Origin: Lepisosteus oculatus
Taxonomy: Eukaryota > Chordata > Actinopteri > Semionotiformes > Lepisosteidae
DNA length: 64,000 bases
Direction: 5' to 3'
NCBI RefSeq assembly: GCF_040954835.1
Contig: NC_090704.1
Coordinates: forward strand, 14,906,001 to 14,970,000
Under the pieces are notes generated by a model. That model had not been told where the DNA came from. It did not search any database and saw only the letters and a list, made by a program, of their open reading frames with translations. The position numbers were made by a program, and so were the translations under genes. This document shows, piece by piece, positions 1 through 13,000 of this stretch. How positions within the stretch are numbered: the first letter of the stretch is position 1; each line of letters opens with the position of its first letter.

Positions 1-123
1 GCAGAAATTGAAAATTGTTTGTAAGTTCTGTTCTGAGAGAAGCTTGTAATTTAAAGTACTGGTTCTGCTTTTCATTCTGGGCAAAAGAAAGAAGTTTATA
101 AACATTTTCCTTTTGTTTTGCAG

Positions 124-166
124 GTCAAAAAAGAGTCATAAAAAGAGCCGCAGAGGAAATGAATAA
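124..166 (+). CDS. PRPF38A: PRPF38A, last coding exon (C-terminus only)
   Basis: A T-rich tract and a CAG acceptor end at base 123. The exon then reads SKKSHKKSRRGNE followed by TAA at 164-166, with the first base completing a codon from the previous exon. A Lys/Arg/Ser-rich tail ending in SHKKSRRGNE is, from memory, the C-terminus of vertebrate pre-mRNA-splicing factor 38A, a spliceosomal B-complex protein. Identity is backed by the neighbours, because PRPF38A lies tail-to-tail with TUT4 and next to GPX7 in human. The rest of the gene lies to the left of the window. Only 13 full residues are visible, so the call rests on the motif plus synteny. Confidence 0.85.
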
Positions 167-550
167 AGATTTTTTGAAAGATGATTTTTATAACCTACCT
201 AGGACTGATAATATTGTTTTGTACATACTCTGCTTACAGTTCATTGAAAGAGGCAACAGTTTTTCTTGTCTTTTTAATAGACTTCTTCAGTTATTTGGTT
301 AATATTTTACATTTGATAATGTATATAAAATGTAAATCAGGTTACCCCTACTTATGGTTCGTCGTGGATTCCACATGTCTGTTTTTGTGTAATGCAGATC
401 TTTAATCCATAATTTCATAATTAGATTGTCAAATTGTAAAGTTGGTTTACTTAAACATCAGTATGCAAACTTTACCTCGTATGGAGTGCACCCTCCCGTT
501 CCAGAGATAGTTGCCCTCATTCTTCTTAATAAATTTTTTTAAATTAAAAT
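167..550 (+). other. PRPF38A: PRPF38A 3' UTR
   Basis: AT-rich sequence follows the TAA stop and runs to just past the first good polyadenylation signal at 528-533. The 74-codon open frame that starts at 181 lies inside this UTR and has no recognisable motif. The 3' end is inferred from the signal, not seen directly. Confidence 0.7.
528..533 (+). terminator. Polyadenylation signal AATAAA of PRPF38A
   Basis: AATAAA lies 362 bases after the stop and is followed by a T-rich stretch, as expected for a cleavage and polyadenylation site. Confidence 0.6.
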
Positions 551-2790
551 TCCTATTGCATTTGTTTTACTTGTTTCAATGCATGTGCATTAATGAAAAA
601 CTGGATGATTTTGTAAATTTTCCATTTCTCTGAAGATTTAGTGTTTCATTCGTGTCAAGTAAAGAATCTCATGGGAAGGCTCAAATCACACATGAACAAA
701 ATTTAAGAGATTAATTAATTCAATAACCCAAGCAAGAAAAAAAATAAGTTTTAAGTAAAAAAAAAGTTTGACAATTTGTATATTCCTATCTGCCGCAACT
801 GTAGCATCTGTACAAAATCAAACCTAAGAAGTAAAACAATATTCAACATTAATATTCAGACTAAGAATGTTTAAAAAAATTACAAATTTCAAATTCCTAC
901 TGAAACAGTTCTAGTATGAAACAATTGTCCTTTTTCAACTTCAATATGAAGATCTTGAATGAAGTATTTTTAGTGCCTCATGTCAAATCCATATACAAAC
1001 AAGCTACTGTATGTAACAGAGATGTATTTACAGCTCCTAAGATACTGGTATGCTAAAAAATAAACATGCCAGTTCTTTTGACTTCATTGGATATTTGTAG
1101 TTGGGAGTGAATCAATTCAAGAAATCAACACTAAGGGGCAATTTTAAAAACCACAAGGATGAAGCTAGTTTTGAAACTTGGAAATAATTTAATCGACAAG
1201 ATTGTTACAGGTGAAAATTTCAAGCTGAGGCCTTGTTTTCCAGTTCTATTTTAATTTTGGGAAAGAAAATATAATGCACTTAATAGGAACTGAAAAGTCT
1301 GTGAGCATACCCATTTGCCAAGTCCATTCCAAGACAAACACCAGTAAGTTGTTCAGGTTTTCTTACACTGTGGTATTGGCATAGAGACTATTTCTGAATT
1401 CCATATTTAACTTTTGCACAAATAGATCCAAGACATAATGAAATATCTCTAAAACGCCACCTATCACCACAAAGCTGGGAGGAATGAAATTCTTGCAGCA
1501 TTTTGCAATCATCCTGTTGTTTTTTGATGGTTTGTACTTGCCTGCGGCCGTTGATCACTCCTATCACTGCTCTCTTCTGTATTAGCGATGTTACTTTGCA
1601 TTAACAGCAATCTTTTGGTCATCATAACTCTGGTACTTAAAAAGTATTCATCAGTCATCAGCTAAAATCTTTTAAATGCCCACACATTACACACTGATTC
1701 CATCTTCCAATAAATGTTTTGTTGCAAGCAGCTGCATTAATTGAAAAACTGACTACAGCGCAGGAAATTGGCTCCATATTTTTACCTTATGACCCAAACC
1801 TACCTCCTTGTAACAGTGTTCCCAGTGTGATTCTAGACTTTAAAAACGACCTTGAGTTCAGAATTTGGTCTGCCTGCAAACGTTATATTTTTCTAATTAT
1901 TAATTTTCTTTATATATATATAGACAAAAGGAAGGACATTGAAGTGCATGGGTGTTTTTTCCCAGTTCAAATAGGTAATGCTTTATTCTGCAGATAAGAG
2001 AGCCCTCTAAAGTACACTTTCTACTTTCAATGTGATGATGTGGGGCCTGAGATTAGATGTGATAGTGATGCGAGAGTATGTTGTGCCTTTGCAACAGAGG
2101 TCTCAGAATATTAAAGGGGCTAACCTTTTTACTATTTATTTTCCTGTAAAGCAGAGAATTAACAATAAAAGTGCCAGAAAGGTGACAAACCTGAAAGAAG
2201 TGACATGATCTACTTATCCACCTCTGGGGCATAACACACTTATATTAAACAATAAGAAAAAGGCAGCTTTTCTTATATATCGTATCAGTATATATGATGG
2301 ACAGTAGGTGTTAATGAAACACTCAACACAGTAAAGTTATTACATTCAAGCCAGTGAACAAACATGGGTGCTTGCATGATTAGCAATACTTATACATAAC
2401 ATTTGAAATTGAAAGAAAATTTAAAAGCTCAGTTTTTCCTGGGCAAAACATTTGCTAAGTTAATCACTTAGAAAAGGATAAAACCTTATAAAACTACTTC
2501 ACCATGTATTATGAAAACTGGCAGTATAACTGTGCATCAATCTTGATTGTACATTTATTTAATAGCTCCACCACCATTAATTATAAAATGAAGAAAACGG
2601 AAAAACAAATCCAGATTTTCCCAATTAAAAATCTTTGGTATTTAGAAATTCCATGTTTTTCACACAATACTGATCAGTCAACACATGAAAAAAGACTTTA
2701 CATGAAGCAGTCAAATGTATTTTATGCAATTATGCCTTTTGTAAGCTAGGATTACAAACTTGGCATGAACAAAAAAATCGTGGAACAATT
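551..2790. other. Convergent intergenic spacer PRPF38A / TUT4
   Basis: AT-rich sequence between the two convergent 3' ends. I see no exon with flanking splice sites and no recognisable repeat family. The 92-codon plus-strand frame at 1719-1997 has no motif I know and is probably chance. TUT4 transcripts that use more distal poly(A) sites could extend into this stretch. Confidence 0.5.
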
Positions 2791-2805
2791 TCGATCATTT
2801 GCTTT

Positions 2806-3206
2806 TTTATTTTTCAGATTTTTCTCGTCTGTGTTAAGGACATTTATTTTTTGGCACTACATAATTATCTGAATAAGGGCGATGTTTTTAAAACAAATTC
2901 CTTTTCAAAAACTGTCCTTCAGCAAGCGAAGTATGAACACAGCTAATAAAAAGTAAATACATTTTAAAACCTTCTTTTACACATAAAATAAAATCATTTT
3001 TGGACCCCTTCAAAAATGGGGGCATTAAAATATTTGACATTTGTATCACAAATCAATGTGATGACACAAAAAAGTAAAAACTTATGTACAAAAATGATAC
3101 AATATTTTTTTAGAAACAGTCTCGTGACCAAATGATGCAAAGATAAAATATATTTTCTTTAAAAGGTAAGACCGTGAACGGACTTCTGAGAAAAATAAAA
3201 GGGGCT
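2806..3206 (-). other. TUT4: TUT4 3' UTR (proximal)
   Basis: Runs from the TUT4 stop codon (3207-3209, minus strand) to two minus-strand AATAAA signals at 2843-2848 and 2806-2811. This would give a 3' UTR of roughly 400 nt. Longer forms cannot be excluded. Confidence 0.5.
2843..2848 (-). terminator. Polyadenylation signal of TUT4
   Basis: The plus-strand hexamer TTTATT reads AATAAA on the TUT4 strand. It is the first such hexamer downstream of the TUT4 stop codon, and a second copy lies at 2806-2811. Confidence 0.45.
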
Positions 3207-6200
3207 TTACTTCTTCTGTTGGATGTAGTTGAGATTTGCATGATGCCGCCGATGTTGCAACAGTGGGAAATGCTGGTTGCTGTGCATCACTGTACCTGGA
3301 GCAAAGCAGTTGAGTGTTAGTTCAATTACATACAGTCACATTATTTAAATAAGATGACATTATAACAGATCTAGTTTTAAAAACTCGGCGAATTTAATAG
3401 AATACAGAAAAGTCAATAAACCTCTGCCCCATTCAGAGCCACGAATTACAGCAAATAGACCTCCCACGAAAAAGAGGTGGTGGAATTGTAGGTGTATATG
3501 AGGAAAAACAGAAAAAAATGCAAATGTGAAAACCCCACATTTTCCACAGTTTGTAAAATAATCAAGGGTGGGTGCCACTACCACCCTCTGCCCTCCCTAC
3601 ATGGCATCCCTGGCTGAGAACATAAAGCAAAGTGGATGTGTCTCGGTCATACCTTGTGTTATGAAAGGTTTGTTCTGTTGGAAACCTCCGTTTCCCTGCT
3701 GCAGGAAGCTCTGAGGCATCCGATAAGGCCATGAGGCAGAGAGTGAGTAGTGACCAGGATTGCTGTGGTCCCAGGGCAGAGAGCCCTGAGTCGCTTTGCC
3801 AAACTGTCCCTGAAAACCCTGGTCTGAGCAAAGAAAACACGACAAGGTTAGGCTCAAGGTCACAACCACACACTTACATCTGCAAAGCATAGTGGCACTA
3901 CAGCACACACAAAAAATACGTCAATACGTCCAAACAGGTGCCCTGGGATTTACTCTGCTGGTGCAACCTTATAGCCCCAGTGTCTGTGAGACTTACCTGG
4001 GCTGGAAACACACAAGGCAGAACTGGCGGACACGTGAAAGAAATAGATGCCACGAAACAGAATCCAAAAGCCTATCCACATTATTGCATTCAAAAGTTGC
4101 AATCTAACTTCAGAAAGACAGAGTTAGATGTAATCTAATTGCAGCAAGACGGAGTTATTACTCTCCCATCACTCGATTAAAATCTAACGCACTTGGGCTT
4201 GTGATCCGCACTATAGATTCTTACATTTTGCAGGTGTGATCACAAGAACAAATGGGAATGCAGGCATTTTTTATCATATGTCATCTGTATGGTATGACAC
4301 TCTTACGTTAGAAGAAAAGCACACCTGAAGCACAGAGGGCAGAGAGAATGAAAAGCAGAAAGAGCAGGAGGAGCAGGCGAGTGCGTGAAGGTGCTCCCAG
4401 TGTGTACCTGACTTCCCCATGGTGCCATTCCCCACCAGTGCTCCCGGGCTGAGGTGGTTGTGCCAGGGCCCCTCACGTCCTGCCCCGGGGGGGAGGCCCA
4501 GTGGCCTGCCTGCCGGCTGGGCGAAAATGATGCTGGGGTCGTTGAGGCTCATGGGGCTGGTGTTACTGGGGGAGCCGCTGCTGCCATTAGAGGGGGTGGA
4601 GCGAAGGGAGAAACTGAGCCCGGGGGGAGAGGGGTGGCCCGCCGCGGCCGAGGCCTGGAGCACCGGCCCGTGGATGGGCCAGGACGTGGAGGGGATGGGC
4701 ACGGGGTGGTGCTGCTGCTGGTGGGACTGAAGGAGCCCCAGAGCCGGCAGCCCAGGGTGGTACTGTCCCGCGTGCGAGGGATGGAAGCTGAACAGCGGGA
4801 GCTGGACCTGCGGGTGCTGCTTGGGAGGCCCCGGGGCCTTAGCTTGGGAGGAGCCCCCCCCAGCCTGGGACTGAGGGGAGCAGGCGGGCTGGGAGGTACA
4901 CTGGCTGAAGGGTGTGGGCTGTGGAGAGTAGGGAGGCGTCTGACGTGTCTCTGACTGCAAGTGAACACACAGAAAGAAAAAGGAACCCCTCAATAAATGG
5001 CGAGTAATAATTTTGTGGTTTAAATCGACGCTTATTATAAGTAAAATGTTTTCAGAATTTGTCTCAAAGAACAAGTAATTGATATTTAAAGTATCTCCAG
5101 GATCACAACTGTATACCCCAGAGATACTCAGGCTTGGCGACTTTACCCACTGCATTACGACGGCACTCACGACCAGTATACTGAGCTGAAAGGAAAAACT
5201 GAAGTACAGGCATTTACCAAAAGTCCTGGACAATCTGAGTTAAATTCAACTGTCAGGCTTCTGTCGTGCATTTCCTGGTGCAGGAGCTGGAGATTGTACT
5301 CACACACTCAGAGGACTGCCGAGTTCTGCCAGGCCGATCCTGGGACGCCGCCACTGGCTGAGGCACAGGAATTGACTGGGAAGTCGCCATAGTCCGCATC
5401 ATCTGAGGGACTGCGCGCCAATGGAGGGAACGCAGAAAGAAGGAAAAAGCTTGTTTTTTGTAGCCACTTCCCCATGTTTCTCATTGTTTGAACTGGAATT
5501 CAAATTTATTTTAGCTATTTATTTTTCTTGAATAAAGTAATTCTAGCCCCTTGCATTGTGCAGTTTTTGGAGGTTTCATTAAAACGTAGGTTAAACTCCT
5601 CTGATCTGCCCCCCTTTTAGCCATTGATCTTTTAAACACGATGGAAACGAGTGACATTTCGTGACCCTGAGCAGTGTGTTCTGGTGTATACCTGGCCCTG
5701 CTGCGCTCCTCTGGCGCAGCTGACGGTATTCAGGACAGTCCCTGCGCACGTGGCCCGTGTCCCCACACTGGAAACAACGTCTTTCCCTGGGCTCTCGCTC
5801 TTCCTCCTTCACATCATCGTCCTTCTCATTTTCCTTCTTCTTCATCCTGACACAGGCATACACACAACCTCACAGACGTGCCACTGCGATAACTGTACCT
5901 CTGCACACACACACACCTCCCAGAAGTTTTTGAAAAAATAGTTTGCCCCAAAAACATCTTCACGATTTGGAAATTTCAGAATAACCCTCAAAAACGAACC
6001 AGACATCCCACCTGCGTCTTTTGGGGCAGTCCTTCATATAGTGGCCAATTTTTCCACAAATACGACAGCACCTGTCATTGGGAGCCAGTTCCCCATCGGT
6101 GAGCACCTTGGAGTCAAAGAAGTAATCCTTCAAACAAAATCAGATCTGGTTAGTATGGGGACTGGGCACATTGAGACAGTCAGAGTGAGGAGAAAATGAG

Positions 6201-7030
6201 GTAAACTAAGACTTTACACCTAAGATTTGATCACAATATGTTGTTTTGAAAATAAAAATTATCAGTTGGTTTAACCTGGTATGTTGAAGGAGAAGCCAAC
6301 TTCTTTAGGAAACCATCACAGAGAATTAAATAACATGCCATCTACATCCACCTTGCGTCTTGGCAGAGGCAACATCGACAGTGACCCGTTTCTGGACTAA
6401 ACGCATCTACACATCTACTGCTACATCTGTTCTCTTTCTTTTTCCCGTTTACAACCATTTTTTGTGCAATATATGCCAGGGACCTGTGCAATACATTTAT
6501 ATTTATATCTATATTTTCATCTATATTTATATTCATATGTGTGATACGATTTTTCTGTGTACTGTTCTGTTCTAGTTCGTTCTTGTGTGTCTGGACTGTG
6601 AGTAACTCTTGTATTGTATTGTATGTATTGTACTATTATTATATAATTCGTTACACTGTGGCTGTGTTGTGTGTGTTAAGCTGCTGTTGCACTACAATTT
6701 CCCTCACGGGATCAATAAAGTATCTATCTACTTGAAATGTACATAAACTTCTTCTTCACTACAAAAAAGGTAAATGAGGAGAGAATGCTCTGGCTGCATA
6801 CCGCTTCCATCCCAGGTTGAGGGTAGAACGGGGTACCAAATAGCTTCCTTCCATTGATAAAAGCCTTCATGATGAAGTTAGTCACTGCAGAGAATAAAAA
6901 AAAATATATATACACATATCAAAGAGCTAGAAACTTACAATTAACAAATACAAGAACAGGAACAAAAACCTGAACTGCTTACTTTTCCGAGAAACTCCAG
7001 CACCAAGATTATGATTCAAGTCAAATGGAT
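3207..7030 (-). other. TUT4: TUT4 C-terminal region: CCHC knuckles 2 and 3, basic/acidic linker, Pro/Gln-rich tail
   Basis: Exon 6983-7030 encodes DPFDLNHNLGAGVSRK. Knuckle 2 is C1213-x2-C1216-x4-H1221-x4-C1226 and knuckle 3 is C1255-x2-C1258-x4-H1263-x4-C1268. A charged Lys/Glu/Asp stretch lies between them. Exon 4408-4954 encodes a Pro/Gln/Ser-rich tail that keeps two TUT4 landmarks, SWPIHGPV and LNDPSIIFAQPA. The last exon ends HHANLNYIQQKK, unlike the human tail I recall, which has a Cys/Arg-rich end. Confidence 0.9.
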
Positions 7031-10000
7031 CTAAAAAGAAAGGAAAAAAATAAATTATTGTTGTCACCACAGTCCATTTCGGTCCTCTTACTTCACTGTA
7101 TTCAAGGAGCATGGTCCTTGTAAGCTAACTAATACACATATCTAAGAAGCAAATTTGGCAATTGCTAGTCATTTGAGAAGACAAGGAACAAGTAATAGGT
7201 TTATTCCATGCTGAAAAAAAGAATAAAGAAAAAACGTTTCGGCCATGGAGCCTTCTTCAGATGCCTTCTTCAGGAACCTTCTCACCTGAAGAAGGCTCCA
7301 CGCCCAAAATGTTGCGTTTTCTTTCTTTTTTTTCCAGCATGGAATAAACCAATTACTTGTCCCATAGCAGCCTACGCATGCTGGCGCAACTACCCACCTG
7401 AACTATTTGAGAAGACAAGCTGCTTACCTGCACGTTTTACGATTAGTGTAAGATAAGCATAAAAAAACTTCTTGACACACATTTCTTGAGCAACACTCTC
7501 ATCACATTTAAACCATACCTGATTAAGTAGATTCTTATTACGCCTATCCCCCAGTTTACAAACATTTGGCTCACAAGATTTTGAATTAATCCAACCGACA
7601 AAACTCAGATATCTTGCATTCCAACATGTCTAGTTTTCATATCAACAAATATCCACATGATAGGAGGCTGCACCATGAATACATGATGGTTTAACAGAAT
7701 CCACCTGAAAGCAAATATCCCTAATAAGGAACATGGCATTTATTATTCTCACGATTGATGGAAAGTGCCCAGAAAACAAATACCGAGAGCTACAACAAGA
7801 AAAGAGAATGAAAGCCATCCAGACGTTTCTCAATGTTTTCCTTAAGCCTTGGACTTCCAGCACTGCAGGAAAAGAGTAAGAGCCACCTACCCACAAACAT
7901 TCGGCTCCATCATCTCCAAACCTATCGTGACAGTAATACCTCCATCACCTTTCTAGTCATTCTAACATGCAGATCTTTTGGGGAGATACAAAAAGATTTA
8001 TTGTGTTTGTTTTACATTTATGATTGTTCAATCGTTTTAAGATTTCTTTATTTTTGTCTCTGTACTGTGAAATGTTACAGGTGGATGCTTTTGGTTTGGG
8101 AAAAAAGTTTAAACGCCTGCCTAAGACGTATTCCCGACTTTTTCCATCTCTTGGCAATTGGAAAGACCGTTTTGGGTTTTCAACATGTCGCTTCAGCCCG
8201 ACCTTCAATGGCTATGCATTTGGACGTCCACTGCTTCTCGAAGGTAGTCAGCAGCTTCTTCTGCCGGATGCTGATGACATACTCCTTGAAGTCGAACTCC
8301 TCGGTGTAGAAGCGCAGCAGGCCCAGCCACAGTTCCCCCACCGACTCCGAGTTCTGTCCCAGATCAGGCAGGCGCTTCTTCTGAAGGGGCATGAGCAGAA
8401 AGTGCAAGATAATCACAACACAAAGGATCTGGAGAAAACAGGTGGATTGCAAACAAGACCTATATCCAGATCAGAAACCTTTGGCACGTTTATTTTATGG
8501 CCTTTTGTGATCCTTGGCACTGTAGTACTGACCATAATGGTCAACATTATTTTATGACCATTACTATATAGATATGTCACAGCACTGATTCTTTAAAAAT
8601 CAATGCCAAAAGCACTTAATCTAATAGTGTTTTTTCTTAATTATGTCTACAAAATGGAAGTTTCTACAATTTAGGACTCTCAGATTGTGTCAGGTAGGAG
8701 TTGGGCTGTTCAGTGCAAATCTACAATCACACCACAGTTTTTCTTGTAAAGAGAGAACAAGTGAAAATTGTGTATTTTGAAGACAACCAGCAGTACAATT
8801 GCTATAAAATGGATTTGTAGGTTTATATGAAAGCAAAGAAAGAAAAGGCATTCAACCACTTAGTTTCCATTCAACCATTTATCATGATCTCGGGACACAG
8901 TCAGCTCGCCTCAAGGGCTACTGCTGTCTGAATTACCCAGCCAATAGAACACTTGAGGTCAAGTAAAAAAATTCCAAAAAACACATGTACAGTCTTGCTA
9001 CAATATTAGGTGTCTGAACTAGCTGCATCATGAAAGATTAGAACAGAACCATCAAACAGACTTCTGTATGGAACCTCTGCCTAATCCATTAATCACCATG
9101 TGGTAAATTATCTTAAGTCGGGACACGATTACTCTGACAGTCCCTTGCCTTTTTGAAAGCTTACCAGCTCCTCAATATCATCAAAGAAGAAAGCATTCCA
9201 GCCATCTACCATCCTCTGAGGGACATTGTTACCATCAAATATCTGCAGAGATAAGAAGATCTCATTATAAGATAACAGGTTTCTATGCCACCATTCAACG
9301 TCAAATTATCTTTTTTGGAAAAAAAAACCTCTGATCTGTTCCTGTAAAATGCCGAAAGAAAACAAAACATTATGCCAATATTGATGTAAATATGTGGTGG
9401 GGCTTACACATTGAAGATCAAATATTAAAAAGATTTCTCCCTCCCTGTGCCTTAGTAAAGCCTAGTGACCCGGGACTGAGGTGTGACTGAGAGCGTACTG
9501 TACCTCCTGTAGGACTGGGATCACAGGGGGATTCCTCTGCTGCAGGAAATAAAGTACCATGAGGATATAGGCATAGGAGGACAGACTCCCCCTTGAGGCA
9601 TCGCCAATATCGCAGCGCTTTAACAGAGGAACAAAAACACAGAAAAAAATTAAAATGTCATGCAGACCTATAAACTTTTTCCATTTCTAGAAACAGATTA
9701 CCTCCTTGCACTCATTAACTTTTGCTACCTCAGAGTGAGAACAGCAACACTCAGGCATCAATTTCAAGCAGAAAGGCTTTAGTGAATGGCTGCACTGAGA
9801 CATTTTAAGTGACCACATGCTAATATGGATCAAACAAATTTTAAAATTCAAAAGAAGTTTACCCTATCAGGGATAAAATTCCATGACTTTGAATGGGACC
9901 CCCTCAACAGGGCAATGTGTTCTTAGAACACAGTCTCTAATACCTGCTCACTCTCAAAATGTTTTACTTTATTTGCCAATTACTACACTGCAGCATGAAG

Positions 10001-13000
10001 ACTCATCTGTCGGGTTCTGCTTTTGTTTTTCATTTCTGAAAGAGCCTCATGGTCAATAGGAAATCCCTTCCTGGATTCTACTAAATTCATGCTATAGCTT
10101 CTTTGGCATAAGTGATATCTTTATCCCCTGTAAAATGTGTTCTGAACTTGCTGAACAAATTATCTCACTACAAAACTTTAGAGGGAACGGTTAGTGTGCA
10201 TAAGGATATTCTTCTATATGTAGTCCAGAAAAAGTCACGCCCTGTTGACTATTAACTAGCAAATTGCTAAGAACATTGAAGTGTAAACTGTGGTTCAGAA
10301 AAAATGAAATTTTTCAGATTCATCCTGGTGTTGATGAAATATCATCCATAAAACATAGACACGCTATAAGGGGGAAAGGTTCAGTTCCGTCAACAAAAGT
10401 CTGTTCTAAAAACTTACCCTAGAGATTTGCTGCATTAAAACCTTTGCCAGTAAAATACATCCAAGAGCAAAACATAAGCTCCTAACTGTTACTTCCTCAG
10501 CTTTAACATAAAACCAGTAAAGTTTTCAATGTCACCAATACTGAATGTCACCAGTAGAAAATCTTGTACCCACTGAGATCTAACAAGTTTATTTTATTTA
10601 AATAAAATCCAGTGAATCCTTAATAAATGATTTTGCTAAAAGAACAAAGTCTTAAATACAGAAATGAAGACACTGCCAATTATCTATAAAACTTGATCTT
10701 ACCACCAAGACAGTTGGAATTGTTTTAAACCTATAAATGATTTTTAGTACATTTTAAAACTAGTTCTATGGAGGTATACTTAAACTGGATGCCTTGAAGA
10801 TTTTTCAAGAACATATAAGGAAACTATGATATGACACATTTCACTATTGTGTTTTGTTATTTCTGTTGCATTAACATTTTGAGTTGAGATATAGTACAAG
10901 AGAACATACAAGAGTCACTACTGCTCAACATATGGTGTTTCACCATAGAACAGACCTTTTCATCTTTATTTAATGATTGTTGAAAATTATTTTATTGATT
11001 TTTTTCTTAATACTAACTTATTATTTTACAGCTGCTGGTAAAAAAAAACATTGTGAGCTTCCAACAGTAAAGAACTCAGTTCAGCCATGAAGAATTTGTT
11101 GCTTTTTTATCAATTCCTGGGTGTTGCTAAGCTCAGTACTTTTGTACTTCATCTGAGTTTGAGATGTGCCAGTATTTTCATTTAAGTGTTGTGTGGGTGC
11201 AACTGAAATTGGAGTGTATTAGATTTCCAACTGTTGGATATAAATAGGATGGAAAGGCTTTTATTTCCCAATCACTGAATTATGTCCTTAAACTTTGCCA
11301 ATTCTTTTAGTCGACAAAATAACTTTACTCTAAATTCACAAAAGTGAATTCACAGAATTTAACAAAGCAACAGTAGTGCAAGTTAAATTATACCTTTGCA
11401 AACACTTTCATGGTATATCCCAAATATTGCACTCGAGGGTCAATAGCAGCATATGTAGCCAGCATTCTGGTGTTATGTTGTGCCTGTTGGAAAATGAAAT
11501 TAATTTTACTTCAGTCTTTTCCCCCTTTACATTTGATTAGACGTACAATTGTTTTAATTTTTACAGGTGAGTATCCCAAAGACAGAACCAAGAACAATGC
11601 ATCAAAGGCAACCTCATGTCACATTTCTGCAAAAAGACTTACCAGTGTATTGTACAAGCTTATATCTCCTTCTAGTCCACTTTGTCTGTGTTCAAATTTG
11701 ACTATAGGCACTTTAGCTGTTGTGATAGGCAAGATGTTTCTTAGACCTGGGCAAACAAAATGGATGAAATCAGAACAACCATGCACAGCTTAGGCTTGAA
11801 GAAGTTAATTCTACTAAGATGAATACTATTACCTGCATGCTTCTTTAAAACCTTTGCTAAACCTTCAATAATTTCTTTACTGTTCAGCTTCTGGAAGAAA
11901 AAGCAAACACAGATGCATTACATTTAGGGAAAGATATCCACTTACTGTGTTCTTCTGAATTACTGTTTTAAGGTCTGCATATTTTTTCCCAGTGACTTTA
12001 AATACAATACATTTTCTTACCTCTGCTGTATCGTGACCTTCCAGTGTCATGCAGATGTCCAGGTCACTGTCACGGAAACCAAATCCATTCTTAGAGGAGC
12101 CAAAGAGACACAGCCGGGCCTTGTCTACAAGAGGCAGAGAGCACGCAAATGCTGTATCACTTACAAGCACACTCTGACTAGCAGCTACCTATGTACTGAT
12201 GCACTTCTTTACTCAGGAAAGAAACAAAAAGCAGATATCCAACAGTAAGCAAGGCTATGTATGTTTAACAAGGCCAAATACACAGATGTTACAAAAATTA
12301 GGTATTTCCCACTACTGCATACATGACACACCTGAAGAAGGCTCTACGGCCGAAATGTTGTGTCTTCTTTCTTCTCTTTTCAGCATGGAATAAACCTATT
12401 ACTTGTTCTTTTGCAGCCTACGAATGCTGATGCAGCTTTGCACATGACACTAAAATGTTGAATTTTCATCTAATTTTCACAAATGTCATGATCAGATGCA
12501 AACAATCAGCATCATTTTATATTTAAACCAAGAACCAAATTGGGGTGTTTAAACTGCTTACTGTATTCAAACAAAGAACTCATCAAAATACGCTTATGCA
12601 GAAGGAAAAGAGTTATGCATCGAATACAGAGCCATGAAGCTTGACAGAACAGTACAGTTTTAAAAAAACGTAGGAAAAGCTCTTTCAATATAACTTATTC
12701 TTACAAGTCTGGGATCTTTAACCTTGTCACCTACCATTGTACTCCTTACGTATGAACCTCTCCAGGCTAGCTAGGATGTGTTCTCTCTTCTGTTGCTCCT
12801 CCAGCCGCGGGGACAATTCATCTATAATTAAGACGAACAAATGTTTGTTGAGAGGCTATATTTCAGTTATGCCAATGGTGCACCATTGTCTTAGAGGCAT
12901 CAGATGTGTCAAACTGATTCTGTACCTGTAAATATCACTCAAGCTACTTTCACCAAGCATCTCGGGCGTCTGGGTTAATAAACTTTTTGTGCACCAGCTT

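Noticed and set aside
1719..1997. 92-codon plus-strand open frame between PRPF38A and TUT4
   Set aside because: No recognisable motif, AT-rich codons, no splice context, and it lies in the convergent spacer.
4419..4954. Long open frames antisense to the TUT4 Pro/Gln-rich exon
   Set aside because: They are shadows of a GC-rich coding exon. The minus-strand frame matches TUT4 landmarks and joins in phase to its neighbours.
8024..8557. 177-codon plus-strand frame over a TUT4 catalytic exon
   Set aside because: Antisense shadow of exon 8203-8380, whose minus-strand product is clearly the PAP-associated domain of TUT4.
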